DNA of 64,000 bases from Mycolicibacterium holsaticum DSM 44478 = JCM 12374 (GTDB lineage: Bacteria > Actinomycetota > Actinomycetes > Mycobacteriales > Mycobacteriaceae), in the NCBI RefSeq assembly GCF_019645835.1, contig NZ_CP080998.1:2480001-2544000 (forward strand), written 5' to 3'. The position numbers were made by a program, and so were the translations under genes. The number at the start of each line of letters is the position of its first letter. Position 1 is the stretch's first letter. Of this stretch, positions 1 to 7,279 are shown piece after piece. The notes below the pieces were generated by a model that ran no database searches, was not told the DNA's origin, and worked only from the letters and a program-made list of their open reading frames with translations.

Positions 1-559
1 GCATCGCCTGCACCAGGGGCGTCATCATCTTGGCCGATTCGTGCTCTTCGACGCTGCGCGTGAATCTCGGGTCGACGCCGCCGACGTCGGGACCTTCACC
101 CAGGTACGGAAAGGGTTCCTGGCTTTCCCAGTACGGCAGCGCGCGCCGACGGGTGTCGGCCGCTATGAGATTCACCAGATGCGTTGTACCCGAGCGGGGA
201 AGACCGACGACGATGAACGGACTTTCGATCTCGATGGCGTGGATCTCCGGGTAGCGACGCAAGAGGTCGGCCAGCAGCAACCGCTGTGACAGCAGTCGGA
301 TGATCCGGTTACGGATGATCAGCCTGTTCAGGTTCGTGTTGCCCGAATCGGCGTCCACTGCCGCGGCGTATGCCTCCAGCCGGGGACGAAAGTCGCCCGG
401 GCCGAAGTCGTCCATTCCAGTTCGCTCGATCGCCTCGTCGATCAGGGTGGCCGGATCGAGTTCGACCGATACCGCAGCCATGTGTTCGAGGACCTGCCGT
501 TGGATCGGATCGAGCACCGGCGCTGTCAGATCGTCGATGTCCAGAACTGTTTGCGCCAT
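1..559 (-). CDS. Sulfotransferase family protein (C-terminus cut by window edge)
   Basis: Only the N-terminal 186 or so residues are present; the gene runs off the left edge. Residues around 115-130 carry the 5'-phosphosulfate-binding signature GLPRSGTTHL, typical of PAPS-dependent sulfotransferases (Sulfotransferase_3 type) that occur in many copies in mycobacteria. Two ATGs lie close together: the one at 568 directly abuts the purine-rich GAAGAGG, while the one at 559 has that motif about 9 nt upstream, so 559 is preferred. It is divergent from the IclR gene across 58 bp that contain a perfect palindrome. The substrate cannot be read from the sequence. Family call solid, function generic. 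Confidence 0.8.
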   Translation of the reverse strand, partial: MAQTVLDIDDLTAPVLDPIQRQVLEHMAAVSVELDPATLIDEAIERTGMDDFGPGDFRPRLEAYAAAVDADSGNTNLNRLIIRNRIIRLLSQRLLLADLLRRYPEIHAIEIESPFIVVGLPRSGTTHLVNLIAADTRRRALPYWESQEPFPYLGEGPDVGGVDPRFTRSVEEHESAKMMTPLVQAM

Positions 560-589
560 CGCGGGCATCCTCTTCAGAATGGCAGTGTG

Positions 590-601
590 TCGAATATTCG
601 A
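590..601. promoter_or_regulatory. Palindrome in the IclR/sulfotransferase divergent promoter
   Basis: TCGAATATTCGA is a perfect 12-bp palindrome centred in the 58-bp gap between the divergent sulfotransferase (start 559) and IclR (start 618) genes. IclR regulators often bind short palindromes in such gaps, so this is the natural candidate operator. Not tested. Confidence 0.4.
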
Positions 602-617
602 GTTATGATTCGACTAT

Positions 618-1529
618 ATGAACGCGAAGTTAGGCGAGGAAGACCCCGACGGTCAAGACCTTTCGCCCCCGACCCGACGTGTCGTCGCAGTCGTCGAGTT
701 ACTGGTCGATCGTGCCGGCACCCCGTTGACATTGGCTGAGATATGCCGTGAGCTGCGGATCAGCCGATCCACCGGGCACGCCATCTTGCACACACTGCGC
801 GTGTGCGAGTGGGTTCTGCGTGACCCACTCAGCGGGAAATACTCACCGGGCCCGGGCCTGCCTACCCCACCGTCGGCCGCGACACCGCTGTCACGCGTTC
901 TCAGAGCGCCTCTGCACAAGCTGTGCACCGAGCTCGGCATGGCGGTCTGCATCTCGGAGGTGAGCGATGGTTCCATCACCGTCATCGACGCGGCGTCTCC
1001 CGGAGCCAATCCTCCCCCTGTTCGCGCCGGGGTGCGCCTGCCCTTCGTCGCACCGTTCGGCCGCGAGTTCGTCGCATGGGCACCCACAGCCGCGCACGAG
1101 CGCTGGATGGACGCCGCCGGTGCGGCCAATGATGTCTACCGGGCGCGGATGCCAAAGGTGCTGACAGAGGTTCGGGAACGCGGATACGGTATCGAACGCC
1201 TCAGCGACCCCCTGCTGCGCGTGTACACCGCGCTGCTGGCCCTCGACAATGGAAACGGGCCGGATCCGGTCTCGGTTCGTCTGGCCGGTGCCGTCGCCGA
1301 CCTGACAGTCGTCGACTTTCTACCCGACGAGTTGCCCGAGGTGGATGCCCATCCCCTCGCCACAATCTCGGCACCGATTTTCGATGAGCACGGCACCGCC
1401 GTTATGTCGGTCTCCGCGCAGCCGTACCGTCAACTCACGCAGCAGCAGGTACGTGAAATCGGGGCACGGATCATCGACTTCGCCAGCGTGGCTGCGCCTC
1501 TCATGAGGCGCTCGGCGCCGTCGGCGTAG
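618..1529 (+). CDS. IclR-family transcriptional regulator
   Basis: 303 residues. Residues about 20-70 form the IclR winged helix (LTLAEICRELRISRSTGH is the recognition region), followed by an effector-binding domain. That domain is looser than in classic IclR proteins but has the usual order of strands and ends in a helix. The ATG at 618 sits close behind the divergent promoter region. Family knowledge suggests it controls itself and the divergent sulfotransferase. The ligand is unknown. About 230 bp between its stop and the next gene hold repeat copy 1. Confidence 0.8.
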   Translation: MNAKLGEEDPDGQDLSPPTRRVVAVVELLVDRAGTPLTLAEICRELRISRSTGHAILHTLRVCEWVLRDPLSGKYSPGPGLPTPPSAATPLSRVLRAPLHKLCTELGMAVCISEVSDGSITVIDAASPGANPPPVRAGVRLPFVAPFGREFVAWAPTAAHERWMDAAGAANDVYRARMPKVLTEVRERGYGIERLSDPLLRVYTALLALDNGNGPDPVSVRLAGAVADLTVVDFLPDELPEVDAHPLATISAPIFDEHGTAVMSVSAQPYRQLTQQQVREIGARIIDFASVAAPLMRRSAPSA

Positions 1530-1660
1530 CCATCGCGTCGATCGTCAGCAGGGCGCCGTACAGCACGGCGTCGGCGATCGAGCGCTTGCTCACGTTATGT
1601 GCCAGCCTCATACGCCGCACCTGACGAGAACCGCGCACGACACGTGGGCATCTCGTCAAC

Positions 1661-1717
1661 GATTATGCAGCAATCGAATATGCAGGGTTACCCGTAAAGT
1701 ACGCCGTATCGCGGTGT
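1661..1717 (+). repeat. Dispersed direct repeat, copy 1
   Basis: The core at 1673-1697 (ATCGAATATG, GGGTTAC, CGTAA) matches copies 2 and 4 at 22 of 25 positions, and similarity to copy 2 continues on both sides (about 7/12 left, 13/19 right). It lies just beyond the stop of the first MazF-like toxin. The core holds the small palindrome TTAC-N2-GTAA. No known element was recognised. Confidence 0.7.
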
Positions 1718-1760
1718 CTACCAATTGCTTTTGTCCAATGTGGTGGTGACCGCGCAGCGC

Positions 1761-2072
1761 TCAGAGATCGAGGACGACGCGTAGGGCTGCATCGACGCGG
1801 CGCATTTCGTCGAAGCTGAGGAACCCGACGCTCTTGCCGAGCCGGCCTGGATCTATCGCTGCAGTCTGCTCAGCAAGCACCCGGGTGTTGAGGCCGCCGA
1901 TTTCAACTTCGGGTCGGAAGCTGGCGGCACGAGCCGACGTGGACGTCGGTGCGACTAGCCAGGTCGACAGTGGCAATTGATCTGACTGAACGACGACCGC
2001 GTAGCGGAAACCGGCCTGTTCGTGACCGCGACTCCCCCGCGGGGCATGCAACTGAAAGACCTCACCACGCAC
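1761..2072 (-). CDS. MazF/PemK-type toxin, module 1
   Basis: 103 residues. The N-terminus RGEVFQLHAPRGSRGHEQ followed by RYAVVVQSD is the MazF-fold start: the first strand, then the Arg-rich loop with the conserved E-Q and R-Y-A-V-V positions. MazF toxins are usually sequence-specific endoribonucleases. The GTG at 2072 is chosen because it overlaps the antitoxin stop by 11 nt, the normal coupling in such operons, and it removes a long low-complexity Arg/Pro N-terminus that a more upstream start would add. Its RNA target is unknown. It is not closely similar to the second toxin at 2605-2949. Confidence 0.8.
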   Translation of the reverse strand: MRGEVFQLHAPRGSRGHEQAGFRYAVVVQSDQLPLSTWLVAPTSTSARAASFRPEVEIGGLNTRVLAEQTAAIDPGRLGKSVGFLSFDEMRRVDAALRVVLDL

Positions 2073-2295
2073 GCAGGGTCTCCATATCGCGCAGCACCTG
2101 CATGGCCTCCGCGCGATCGGACTCGTCTTCGGCAACGCTCTCCGCCTCGGCGCGAATCGCCGCGCTGGCCTTCCGGCGTGCGGCATCGATCAGAGCAGAT
2201 CGAACGGCTGCGGACACAGCCGTGCCGTCTTTGGTCAAGACCTCCAGCGCCTTCGATGTGTCTTCGTCCGGCCGGAAGGTAATCGTGTCAGCCAT
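2062..2295 (-). CDS. Ribbon-helix-helix-type antitoxin, module 1
   Basis: 77 residues. The N-terminus (ITFRPDEDTSKALEVLTKDG) has the strand-helix-helix pattern of ribbon-helix-helix DNA-binding antitoxins. The acidic, Ala-rich C-terminal helix (residues about 40-77) would wrap the toxin. It is the first gene of a two-gene operon, antitoxin before toxin, with an 11-nt overlap. A TACACT box lies about 7 nt upstream of the ATG, which could make the transcript leaderless, a common mycobacterial arrangement; this is an inference. Confidence 0.75.
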   Translation of the reverse strand: MADTITFRPDEDTSKALEVLTKDGTAVSAAVRSALIDAARRKASAAIRAEAESVAEDESDRAEAMQVLRDMETLRAW

Positions 2296-2524
2296 AGCGA
2301 CAGTGTACGACGTTTTGTAAGACAGTCACTGGGTTCCCCGTCGGCGCTGTCTCGGCACGGCAGCGACAACTCCCGCAGCGGGCTACCACTGACACCTTGG
2401 TATGGCACCCCAGCAAACAGAAGGCGGGTATTCGGACCGTCGCGGATCGCTCACAGCGGCCACGTCGCCACGACGAGGATCGGGGCTCCAGTCTTCCCTG
2501 GCGCACTTGCGTCGCCGCTCGATT

Positions 2525-2590
2525 CAGGAGGAATACGACGGAATCGAATATGGCGGGTTACCAGTAAACTACACCGCATTGCCCTGCTGC
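2525..2590 (+). repeat. Dispersed direct repeat, copy 2
   Basis: The core at 2543-2567 is identical over 25 bp to copy 4 at 17682. The left flank (CAGG, then GGAATACG) matches copy 3 at about 15 of 20 positions, and the right flank matches copy 1. It sits between the two toxin-antitoxin modules, just beyond the stop of the second toxin, in the same orientation as copies 1 and 3. Confidence 0.75.
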
Positions 2591-2604
2591 CCAACGGTTC
2601 TCGT

Positions 2605-2949
2605 TTACCGCGCAAGCCCGAGAAATGCCATCATGGCTCGCTCGACTTCGACGACTTGTTCCGCAGTCAGCCGACCGACTCGCGCGTGGACGTTCGACCT
2701 CCTGACAGTTGTGAGCTTGTCGATCATCACGTCACTGTCGTGGTCGAGTCCGGATAACCGTCCGTCTCCGCCGGCTATCCGAATGCGCATTAGCGGAGCC
2801 TCCAGTAATGCGCTGGTGATCGGCGCAACCGCCACCGACATCGTGGCATCGAACAAATCATCCTGGACGATCACCGCGGGACGCGGTTTTGTCGAGTAGA
2901 CACCCCCCGCTACGGTCCAGATCTCTCCTCGGTTCACTCCTCGTCCCAT
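2605..2949 (-). CDS. MazF-type toxin, module 2
   Basis: 114 residues. [11 protein letters not shown], then [11 protein letters not shown], is the classical MazF opening; [14 protein letters not shown] and [13 protein letters not shown] follow in the expected order, and it ends with the C-terminal helix. This is a standard-length endoribonuclease toxin. It overlaps the antitoxin gene by 16 nt. A GTG at 2937 is an alternative start nearer to the family's usual N-terminus. Module 2 is clearly a different MazF lineage from module 1, so the two units did not arise by tandem duplication. Confidence 0.88.
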   Translation of the reverse strand: MGRGVNRGEIWTVAGGVYSTKPRPAVIVQDDLFDATMSVAVAPITSALLEAPLMRIRIAGGDGRLSGLDHDSDVMIDKLTTVRRSNVHARVGRLTAEQVVEVERAMMAFLGLAR

Positions 2950-3140
2950 GGCGTCGAGACAGCTTCGATGAAGTCCTGATCATCGCTGTTTACATCCGCC
3001 CGCGCCACCAGTGACGATTGACGATGAGCCTCGGCGGCAAAACTCTCGGTGCGCACGTCAGGCACCCAGACTTGCAGTGGGCGCAGGCCGCGCTCCCGCA
3101 TGCGCCGGCGGTACTCGCCGACCCTGTCTCTCACCGCCAT
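2934..3140 (-). CDS. MazE-type antitoxin (DUF3018-like), module 2
   Basis: 68 residues. The N-terminus ([20 protein letters not shown]) matches the small antitoxins often annotated as antitoxin MazE or DUF3018, which pair with MazF toxins. The acidic C-terminus ([13 protein letters not shown] and following) is the likely toxin-binding part. A perfect 12-bp palindrome lies 9 nt upstream of the ATG at 3140, a sensible autoregulatory operator. Confidence 0.82.
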   Translation of the reverse strand: MAVRDRVGEYRRRMRERGLRPLQVWVPDVRTESFAAEAHRQSSLVARADVNSDDQDFIEAVSTPWDEE

Positions 3141-3148
3141 GGCAACAT

Positions 3149-3160
3149 GTTACATGTAAC
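3149..3160. promoter_or_regulatory. Palindromic operator candidate for MazEF module 2
   Basis: GTTACATGTAAC is a perfect 12-bp palindrome 9 nt upstream of the antitoxin start at 3140. MazE-type antitoxins normally repress their own operon through such sites. Confidence 0.5.
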
Positions 3161-3309
3161 GTCAAGTCCAGGTCGCCAGATAGTCAGATCGGCTGGGACG
3201 ACAAGCAACACATCAGCTACGGCCCCGCTTTACGCTTAGTCTGAGCTACCTGGGATGCTCATCAACGCAGGCCCCAGGAGGTGCTCCAACCTCGACGCGC
3301 CACTTGCTG

Positions 3310-3370
3310 CCAGGTGGAATACGGCAGCATTGAATATGGCGAGTTGCCCGCAGTAACCACACTGCAGCAT
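3310..3370 (+). repeat. Dispersed direct repeat, copy 3 (diverged)
   Basis: TTGAATATGGCGAGTTG at 3330-3346, then CAGTAA after a 3-nt insertion, is a degenerate version of the core. The left flank CAGGTGGAATACGGCAGCAT closely matches copy 2. It lies to the right of the second toxin-antitoxin module and immediately left of the recombinase remnant. The central TTAC-N2-GTAA palindrome is destroyed here. Confidence 0.6.
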
Positions 3371-3424
3371 AACGGAACTCGAGTACTGATGGCTGTCTGC
3401 TTCTGTCAGATCCACTACTTCTCG

Positions 3425-3547
3425 AGAGTGTTCCGCGAAACTCCCGCTCCCCTGGTCGCCGAAATGCTTGGATATAGCTACCAAATCACCCAGCGCCACG
3501 CGGACCTATCGGGCACCAACTGGGCCAGGTACCCGCCCACCTACATG
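3425..3547 (+). pseudogene. Remnant of a tyrosine-recombinase-like protein C-terminus
   Basis: A stretch of about 38 codons reads PAPLVAEMLGYSYQITQRHA then DLSGTNWARY. It resembles the extreme C-terminus of actinobacterial integrase-like proteins (LP-APV-A-LLGY, then T-RHA, then W-RY). The upstream part of the same open frame is repeat copy 3 and no catalytic domain is present, so this is at most a fragment. The downstream codons look non-coding. Recognition is from memory of the family pattern. If right, it marks past integration next to the toxin-antitoxin units. Confidence 0.4.
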
Positions 3548-3722
3548 TCGTGGGCAGAACACGTTAAAGACCCTGATGTTAAGGGATATTTGACCGGCCC
3601 AGGTCTCGGGCTGTGCGACCGCATGCATCATGACCACCACGACGGTGACAGGCCGCCCGCCTGAACGCAATGTTGACGAACCCGAAGCACAACCGCGACT
3701 TGCGTACTGAGGGGCAAGAACT

Positions 3723-3740
3723 TAAGTAGTCAACTACTTA
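3723..3740. promoter_or_regulatory. Perfect 18-bp inverted repeat, operator-like
   Basis: TAAGTAGT-CA-ACTACTTA: 8-bp arms with a 2-bp spacer, in the gap between the recombinase remnant and the 763-residue protein gene. The form resembles operators of MarR/HxlR-type repressors. No regulator gene of that kind is adjacent. Confidence 0.4.
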
Positions 3741-4000
3741 GGCACTTCGCGATTGACTGCGACATGCTCGACCGAGTCCACAACAGACTGGCCCCGAGGA
3801 TCGCGATGCTTGAGAAACTTCGATCGCCTCAGGATCGTGCAGCCCATAACCATCGCCGCGAGGCCGATCGGCACGCCAGGCCAAGCTCCGCTGCCATGTT
3901 GAGGATGTCCTTGGTTCCAGCCCACCACGGAAGGCGCTTGTCTGCAATCGATTGCTTGGCCCAACAGCACAAGATCGGCCTCATCTAGGTCGGCACACAC
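3734..4000 (-). CDS. Possible small membrane protein, divergent from the modular protein gene
   Basis: An open frame of 88 codons. Residues about 38-56 (WPGVPIGLAAMVMGC) could form one membrane span followed by basic residues (RRSKFLKHRDPR), the positive-inside pattern. No family recognised, the start codon has no obvious ribosome-binding site, and the frame ends inside the palindrome at 3723-3740. It could equally be a chance frame in a 360-bp stretch that otherwise has no gene. Confidence 0.25.
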   Translation of the reverse strand: MCADLDEADLVLLGQAIDCRQAPSVVGWNQGHPQHGSGAWPGVPIGLAAMVMGCTILRRSKFLKHRDPRGQSVVDSVEHVAVNREVPK

Positions 4001-4027
4001 GACGTCGAACGAGAGGGAATAACCGAG

Positions 4028-6319
4028 ATGACAATCTCAGCGCCCAACATCGTCGGGCCGCTCACCCCAGCCAGTTTCGGTCTACGCGTTTCCAACGTGC
4101 TCGTCGGCGGTGTCGTGCACGCGTTGAGAAATGGAGTGGAGATCGGTGCGCACGCTTCAGTGGCTGCGGACATGAGCTTCGAGTTCTATGCGGGCGTGAC
4201 GCTCAATGCACACGAGGAGATCGTCGCCGTTCAGGAGTTCAACGGCGAAGCGAGCCCATTACCCCCGCGCGGCACTGTCGTTCAGGACATTGCACCGCCG
4301 TACTCGGGACATAGATTCGTCTCGCACGTATTCGGTTGCAGCAGTTGCCTGTTCCTGGCTGGTGTCACGGCTGGCGCTGAACTTCGCCTACAAGCGAGCG
4401 GAGACTTCTTGGGTTCGGTCCGATCCGTTGACGGCACAGCAGTCATTGATCTGGTTCGCCCGGTCAAGCCCGGAGAGCAAGTTGAGTCGCTGCAGATCGT
4501 TAATGGGGTTCCCGGCCCGATTGTCACGAGCCCTCCGGCTGATCGCGCACCGGGAATCGGAAAGAAACGGATAGTGCAGCTCGCGTTCGGTCAAGCGATG
4601 GAGTGCAAGCCCGGGTTCGACGTCTCCAACGTCATCGACGGCGAGACACTCATCGTGCACCCCGACATCGAAGGCGACCCGAAGGCTTTCCACGAAATCA
4701 GGGTGCCCGTGCCGTCCATGCTCCTGTCGTTACCGCCGCTGAAGGCGCACCAGCGAGTCAAGGTTTTCGAGCAGCTGTGTGAGCGCGGAGAGGATCAGCA
4801 AGGAACCGAGGTCGTGGCGGCTCCCCTGCAGTTTCAGCAGCTACCCCATGTGCTCGGACCCCTGTGCGCCGGCACGCCCAAGGTCACCGTTGCGGGGTTG
4901 ATACCTGGCGCGGTGGTCAAGGTAAAGCAGGGCGATGTCGTTGTCGGACAGGGTCAGGCCAGCGGTGGCTCCCTAGAAATGTGGGTCACCCCGTTGGCCG
5001 CGGGAGAAGTGTTCGCCACAGAGGAACTGTGTACAAAGTCGTGCAGCGGACCTCCTGAGCCAGTTGTGGCGAGTCCCGCGCATCCAGAGCCGTGTGAGGT
5101 CATCGACGCGTTGTTCGACTGTTCGAATCAAGTCTGGTATCGGGACGCGCGACCGGGCGCATGGCTGGCGTGCTTCTCAACGGAGGTCGGTCAACTAAGC
5201 GATTGGGTGCAGGCCCCGGCCGCCGAGGGCGTTGTGCACCTTCACACGCCGCTGAAAGAAGGCCACCATGTCCTGCTGCGCCAGTCGGCGTGCGGCGCTG
5301 AGCCGCAGCCGTCGCGAAACATAGTCGAAGTCCAGAAACTTCAGATTTCGGCGCCCGTAATCCAAGGTCCGCTTTATATCGACCAGCCTCGAATCAAAGT
5401 GAGCGCGATACCCGGGGCGCTTGTACAGCTATACACACGTGACTCCTACGTCGGCCATGCGGTTGCCGACCATACCGGCACCGCGATATTTCATTCGAAG
5501 GTCAGCACATCGGCGAACCTCTACCCATTGGACTATCGGTTCGTCAAAGCCCGGCAGTTGCTGTGCGATCGTGTGTCGAGCCCTTCCCCGGAAGCGCAGA
5601 TCAAGGACCGGCGGCCGTTGGCGCCAACCATCATCGCGCCATCGGTCGGGGAGGTTGGAACAGCAGTACAACCCCTGCTGCGATGGAGTGACCCCGGTGC
5701 TGGAACGAAGGATGCCGCGGTCCGGTACTTCGTATACGTGTCCGACGCGAGCAATCCACAACTAGATGAGAACAAGCCGTGGCTCGCCAGGGAGGTTGTC
5801 ACGACGACTCAACTGATGATGCCCCACGAACTGCAGTACTCGAAAACGTTCCACTGGTTTGTCCAGGGCATCTTGGGTGAGCCCGGATTCGAGGTGTCCG
5901 GACCGCGATCCGTCGGGAAGTTCACCACCATGAATCAGCCTGTGCCCCAAGAAGGAGATGGACAACCTCCGGACGGAGGACCTCCGTCGGCGGCAAAGGG
6001 TAACGCGCGCGTGCTGGCCTACAACTGCTATCCGTCTCGACGCCCAATCACTATCTACGTTCGGAACGCGACGGAGGGCGGCCCGTTCGAGAAAAAGGGA
6101 ACGCTTGATTCGCAGTACACCGAATGGGGAACCTGCGGCATCAACGTGAACTCGGTTCCGCTCACGATCCCACTGAAGGACGGGCAGATCTTTGAGATCG
6201 TCGCCGTGGACCCCGGAAACGACAACTGCCCCGACGGCGATCCCCTGACACTCGGATGCAGAGCCAACAACGTATTCCTCCTTGGCAATGCCAAGGGCGG
6301 TGACTTCATCTTCGGGTAA
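4028..6319 (+). CDS. Unrecognised modular protein with about six Ig-like repeats and a C-terminal Cys-rich domain
   Basis: 763 residues, no signal peptide and no membrane span. Six modules of about 80 residues follow one another: roughly 4-78, 90-168, 180-265, 272-345, 353-430 and 440-522. The clearest ones share P-x-I-x-GPL, then P-x-I-x-V, then PGA-x-V-x-L, VG, and a closing Q-x-LC-x3-S/G (for example SAPVIQGPLY, VSAIPGALVQLY, RQLLCDRVSS). This suggests a beta-sandwich repeat. Residues about 530-636 look like a fibronectin-III-type module (LLRWSDPG, RYFVYVSDA, FHWFVQGI). A Pro/Gly linker leads to a Cys-containing domain at 661-763. A weak GAGAGGG-type site lies upstream of the ATG. It is probably co-transcribed with the gene 29 bp downstream. 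Function unknown; an adhesin, carbohydrate-binding or particle-associated role would be guesswork. Confidence 0.75.
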   Translation: MTISAPNIVGPLTPASFGLRVSNVLVGGVVHALRNGVEIGAHASVAADMSFEFYAGVTLNAHEEIVAVQEFNGEASPLPPRGTVVQDIAPPYSGHRFVSHVFGCSSCLFLAGVTAGAELRLQASGDFLGSVRSVDGTAVIDLVRPVKPGEQVESLQIVNGVPGPIVTSPPADRAPGIGKKRIVQLAFGQAMECKPGFDVSNVIDGETLIVHPDIEGDPKAFHEIRVPVPSMLLSLPPLKAHQRVKVFEQLCERGEDQQGTEVVAAPLQFQQLPHVLGPLCAGTPKVTVAGLIPGAVVKVKQGDVVVGQGQASGGSLEMWVTPLAAGEVFATEELCTKSCSGPPEPVVASPAHPEPCEVIDALFDCSNQVWYRDARPGAWLACFSTEVGQLSDWVQAPAAEGVVHLHTPLKEGHHVLLRQSACGAEPQPSRNIVEVQKLQISAPVIQGPLYIDQPRIKVSAIPGALVQLYTRDSYVGHAVADHTGTAIFHSKVSTSANLYPLDYRFVKARQLLCDRVSSPSPEAQIKDRRPLAPTIIAPSVGEVGTAVQPLLRWSDPGAGTKDAAVRYFVYVSDASNPQLDENKPWLAREVVTTTQLMMPHELQYSKTFHWFVQGILGEPGFEVSGPRSVGKFTTMNQPVPQEGDGQPPDGGPPSAAKGNARVLAYNCYPSRRPITIYVRNATEGGPFEKKGTLDSQYTEWGTCGINVNSVPLTIPLKDGQIFEIVAVDPGNDNCPDGDPLTLGCRANNVFLLGNAKGGDFIFG

Positions 6320-6348
6320 TCGCTTCACACACGGCCTAGGACGTAGCG

Positions 6349-7050
6349 ATGGGCGCACTGCAGGATTGGACCAGCTTGGAGATTGCGAAGCTGGTCGCGT
6401 CATTGGCGACGCCAATCGTCGTCGCCTGCTTGGGATTCTGGATAAGCCGCAAAGTAAGGGAATCCGATCGGCGATTCAACGAAGCGCGGGATGAGAGAAA
6501 AGAAGGCCGCGAGGCCGAGAAGAGGGCGATCGACGACGAGCTCTACCGGCGTAACGCACTGCACATCGGCTTACAGGTGGATTGCCAATTCCACGGGCTC
6601 AGACAAGGTCAATACCTGACAACCTTTACGGTGTCGGCGAAGAACGTCGGCCAAGTGCTGCACGAATTCGAGCAAGTGACCCTTCGGGTCAGAGCGATCA
6701 AGGACGAACCCTTCACCGTCTTCCGACGCTCAAATCCCCGGAAACAACGCGAAGACGAGTGTGCACGGCGTGTGGCCTTCCCACATGAGGTGCTCAAAGC
6801 GAACCTCGTGCCGTGGAACTTCGTGTTCATCGAACCTGGTGTCACACAGGATCTGACACTGACGACCATGATTCCCGCCGACTACTCCTACCTGCTGGCC
6901 CACGTCGTGTTCGAGTACAAGGAGTACTGGCCGCATACTGCCGAAGCTGTGTTTGCCGTCCCCGCTGGGCTTTTGAGGTCTAACGACGCTGTCGCCGTAC
7001 GGTCAGGTACCATCCGCGACGACGCCGACCACTGCCGTCGAAATGGCTGA
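6349..7050 (+). CDS. Unrecognised single-span membrane protein, partner of the modular protein
   Basis: 233 residues. Residues about 12-33 (AKLVASLATPIVVACLGFWI) form one membrane span, followed by a highly charged helix at 36-69 (ESDRRFNEARDERKEGREAE) that should be a coiled coil. A beta-rich domain follows at 70-225 with regularly spaced strands (LTTFTVSAKNVG, EFEQVTLRVRAI, NFVFIEPGVTQDL). The topology is a membrane anchor, stalk and globular domain. It starts 29 bp after the modular protein and is probably in the same operon. No family recognised; similar architectures occur in uncharacterised mycobacterial and phage-associated proteins. Confidence 0.7.
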   Translation: MGALQDWTSLEIAKLVASLATPIVVACLGFWISRKVRESDRRFNEARDERKEGREAEKRAIDDELYRRNALHIGLQVDCQFHGLRQGQYLTTFTVSAKNVGQVLHEFEQVTLRVRAIKDEPFTVFRRSNPRKQREDECARRVAFPHEVLKANLVPWNFVFIEPGVTQDLTLTTMIPADYSYLLAHVVFEYKEYWPHTAEAVFAVPAGLLRSNDAVAVRSGTIRDDADHCRRNG

Positions 7051-7279
7051 CGCTGTTCGGGACTCGAGTGCTGACATGGTGGGACTCCCTGGCTCCCCAG
7101 ACGACATAGACTGGCGAGCCATCAATGGACGACTCCGGGGTCGCGCGCCGGTGCGGACTCTTCTGGAAGGGCTGCCCCAAGAGTCAAAGCCGAGCACTTC
7201 ACGGCGACCGTCGGCCTACCCGGACTTCTTTCGCTGTTACGACGCGAGGGTTTCATCGAGCCAGTCGAACATTCGCTGA
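7043..7279 (+). CDS. Possible small ORF overlapping the end of the membrane-protein gene
   Basis: 78 codons. The ATG overlaps the preceding stop by 8 nt, which would fit translational coupling, and the first 50 residues (DDIDWRAINGRLRGRAP and so on) look protein-like. The frame then runs through the 3' end of the convergent hydrolase gene and becomes Ser/Arg-rich. It may be the truncated start of a third operon gene, or a chance frame. Nothing else was seen between 7051 and 7236. Confidence 0.25.
   Translation: MADAVRDSSADMVGLPGSPDDIDWRAINGRLRGRAPVRTLLEGLPQESKPSTSRRPSAYPDFFRCYDARVSSSQSNIR

Noticed and set aside
1761..2186. Extended toxin start at 2186
   Set aside because: Adds an Arg/Pro-rich stretch that is an out-of-frame copy of the antitoxin gene; the GTG at 2072 gives a normal MazF.
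3236..3499. An 87-codon minus-strand frame with Cys residues (MLQCGYCGQLA)
   Set aside because: Runs through repeat copy 3 and opposite the recombinase remnant; no domain.
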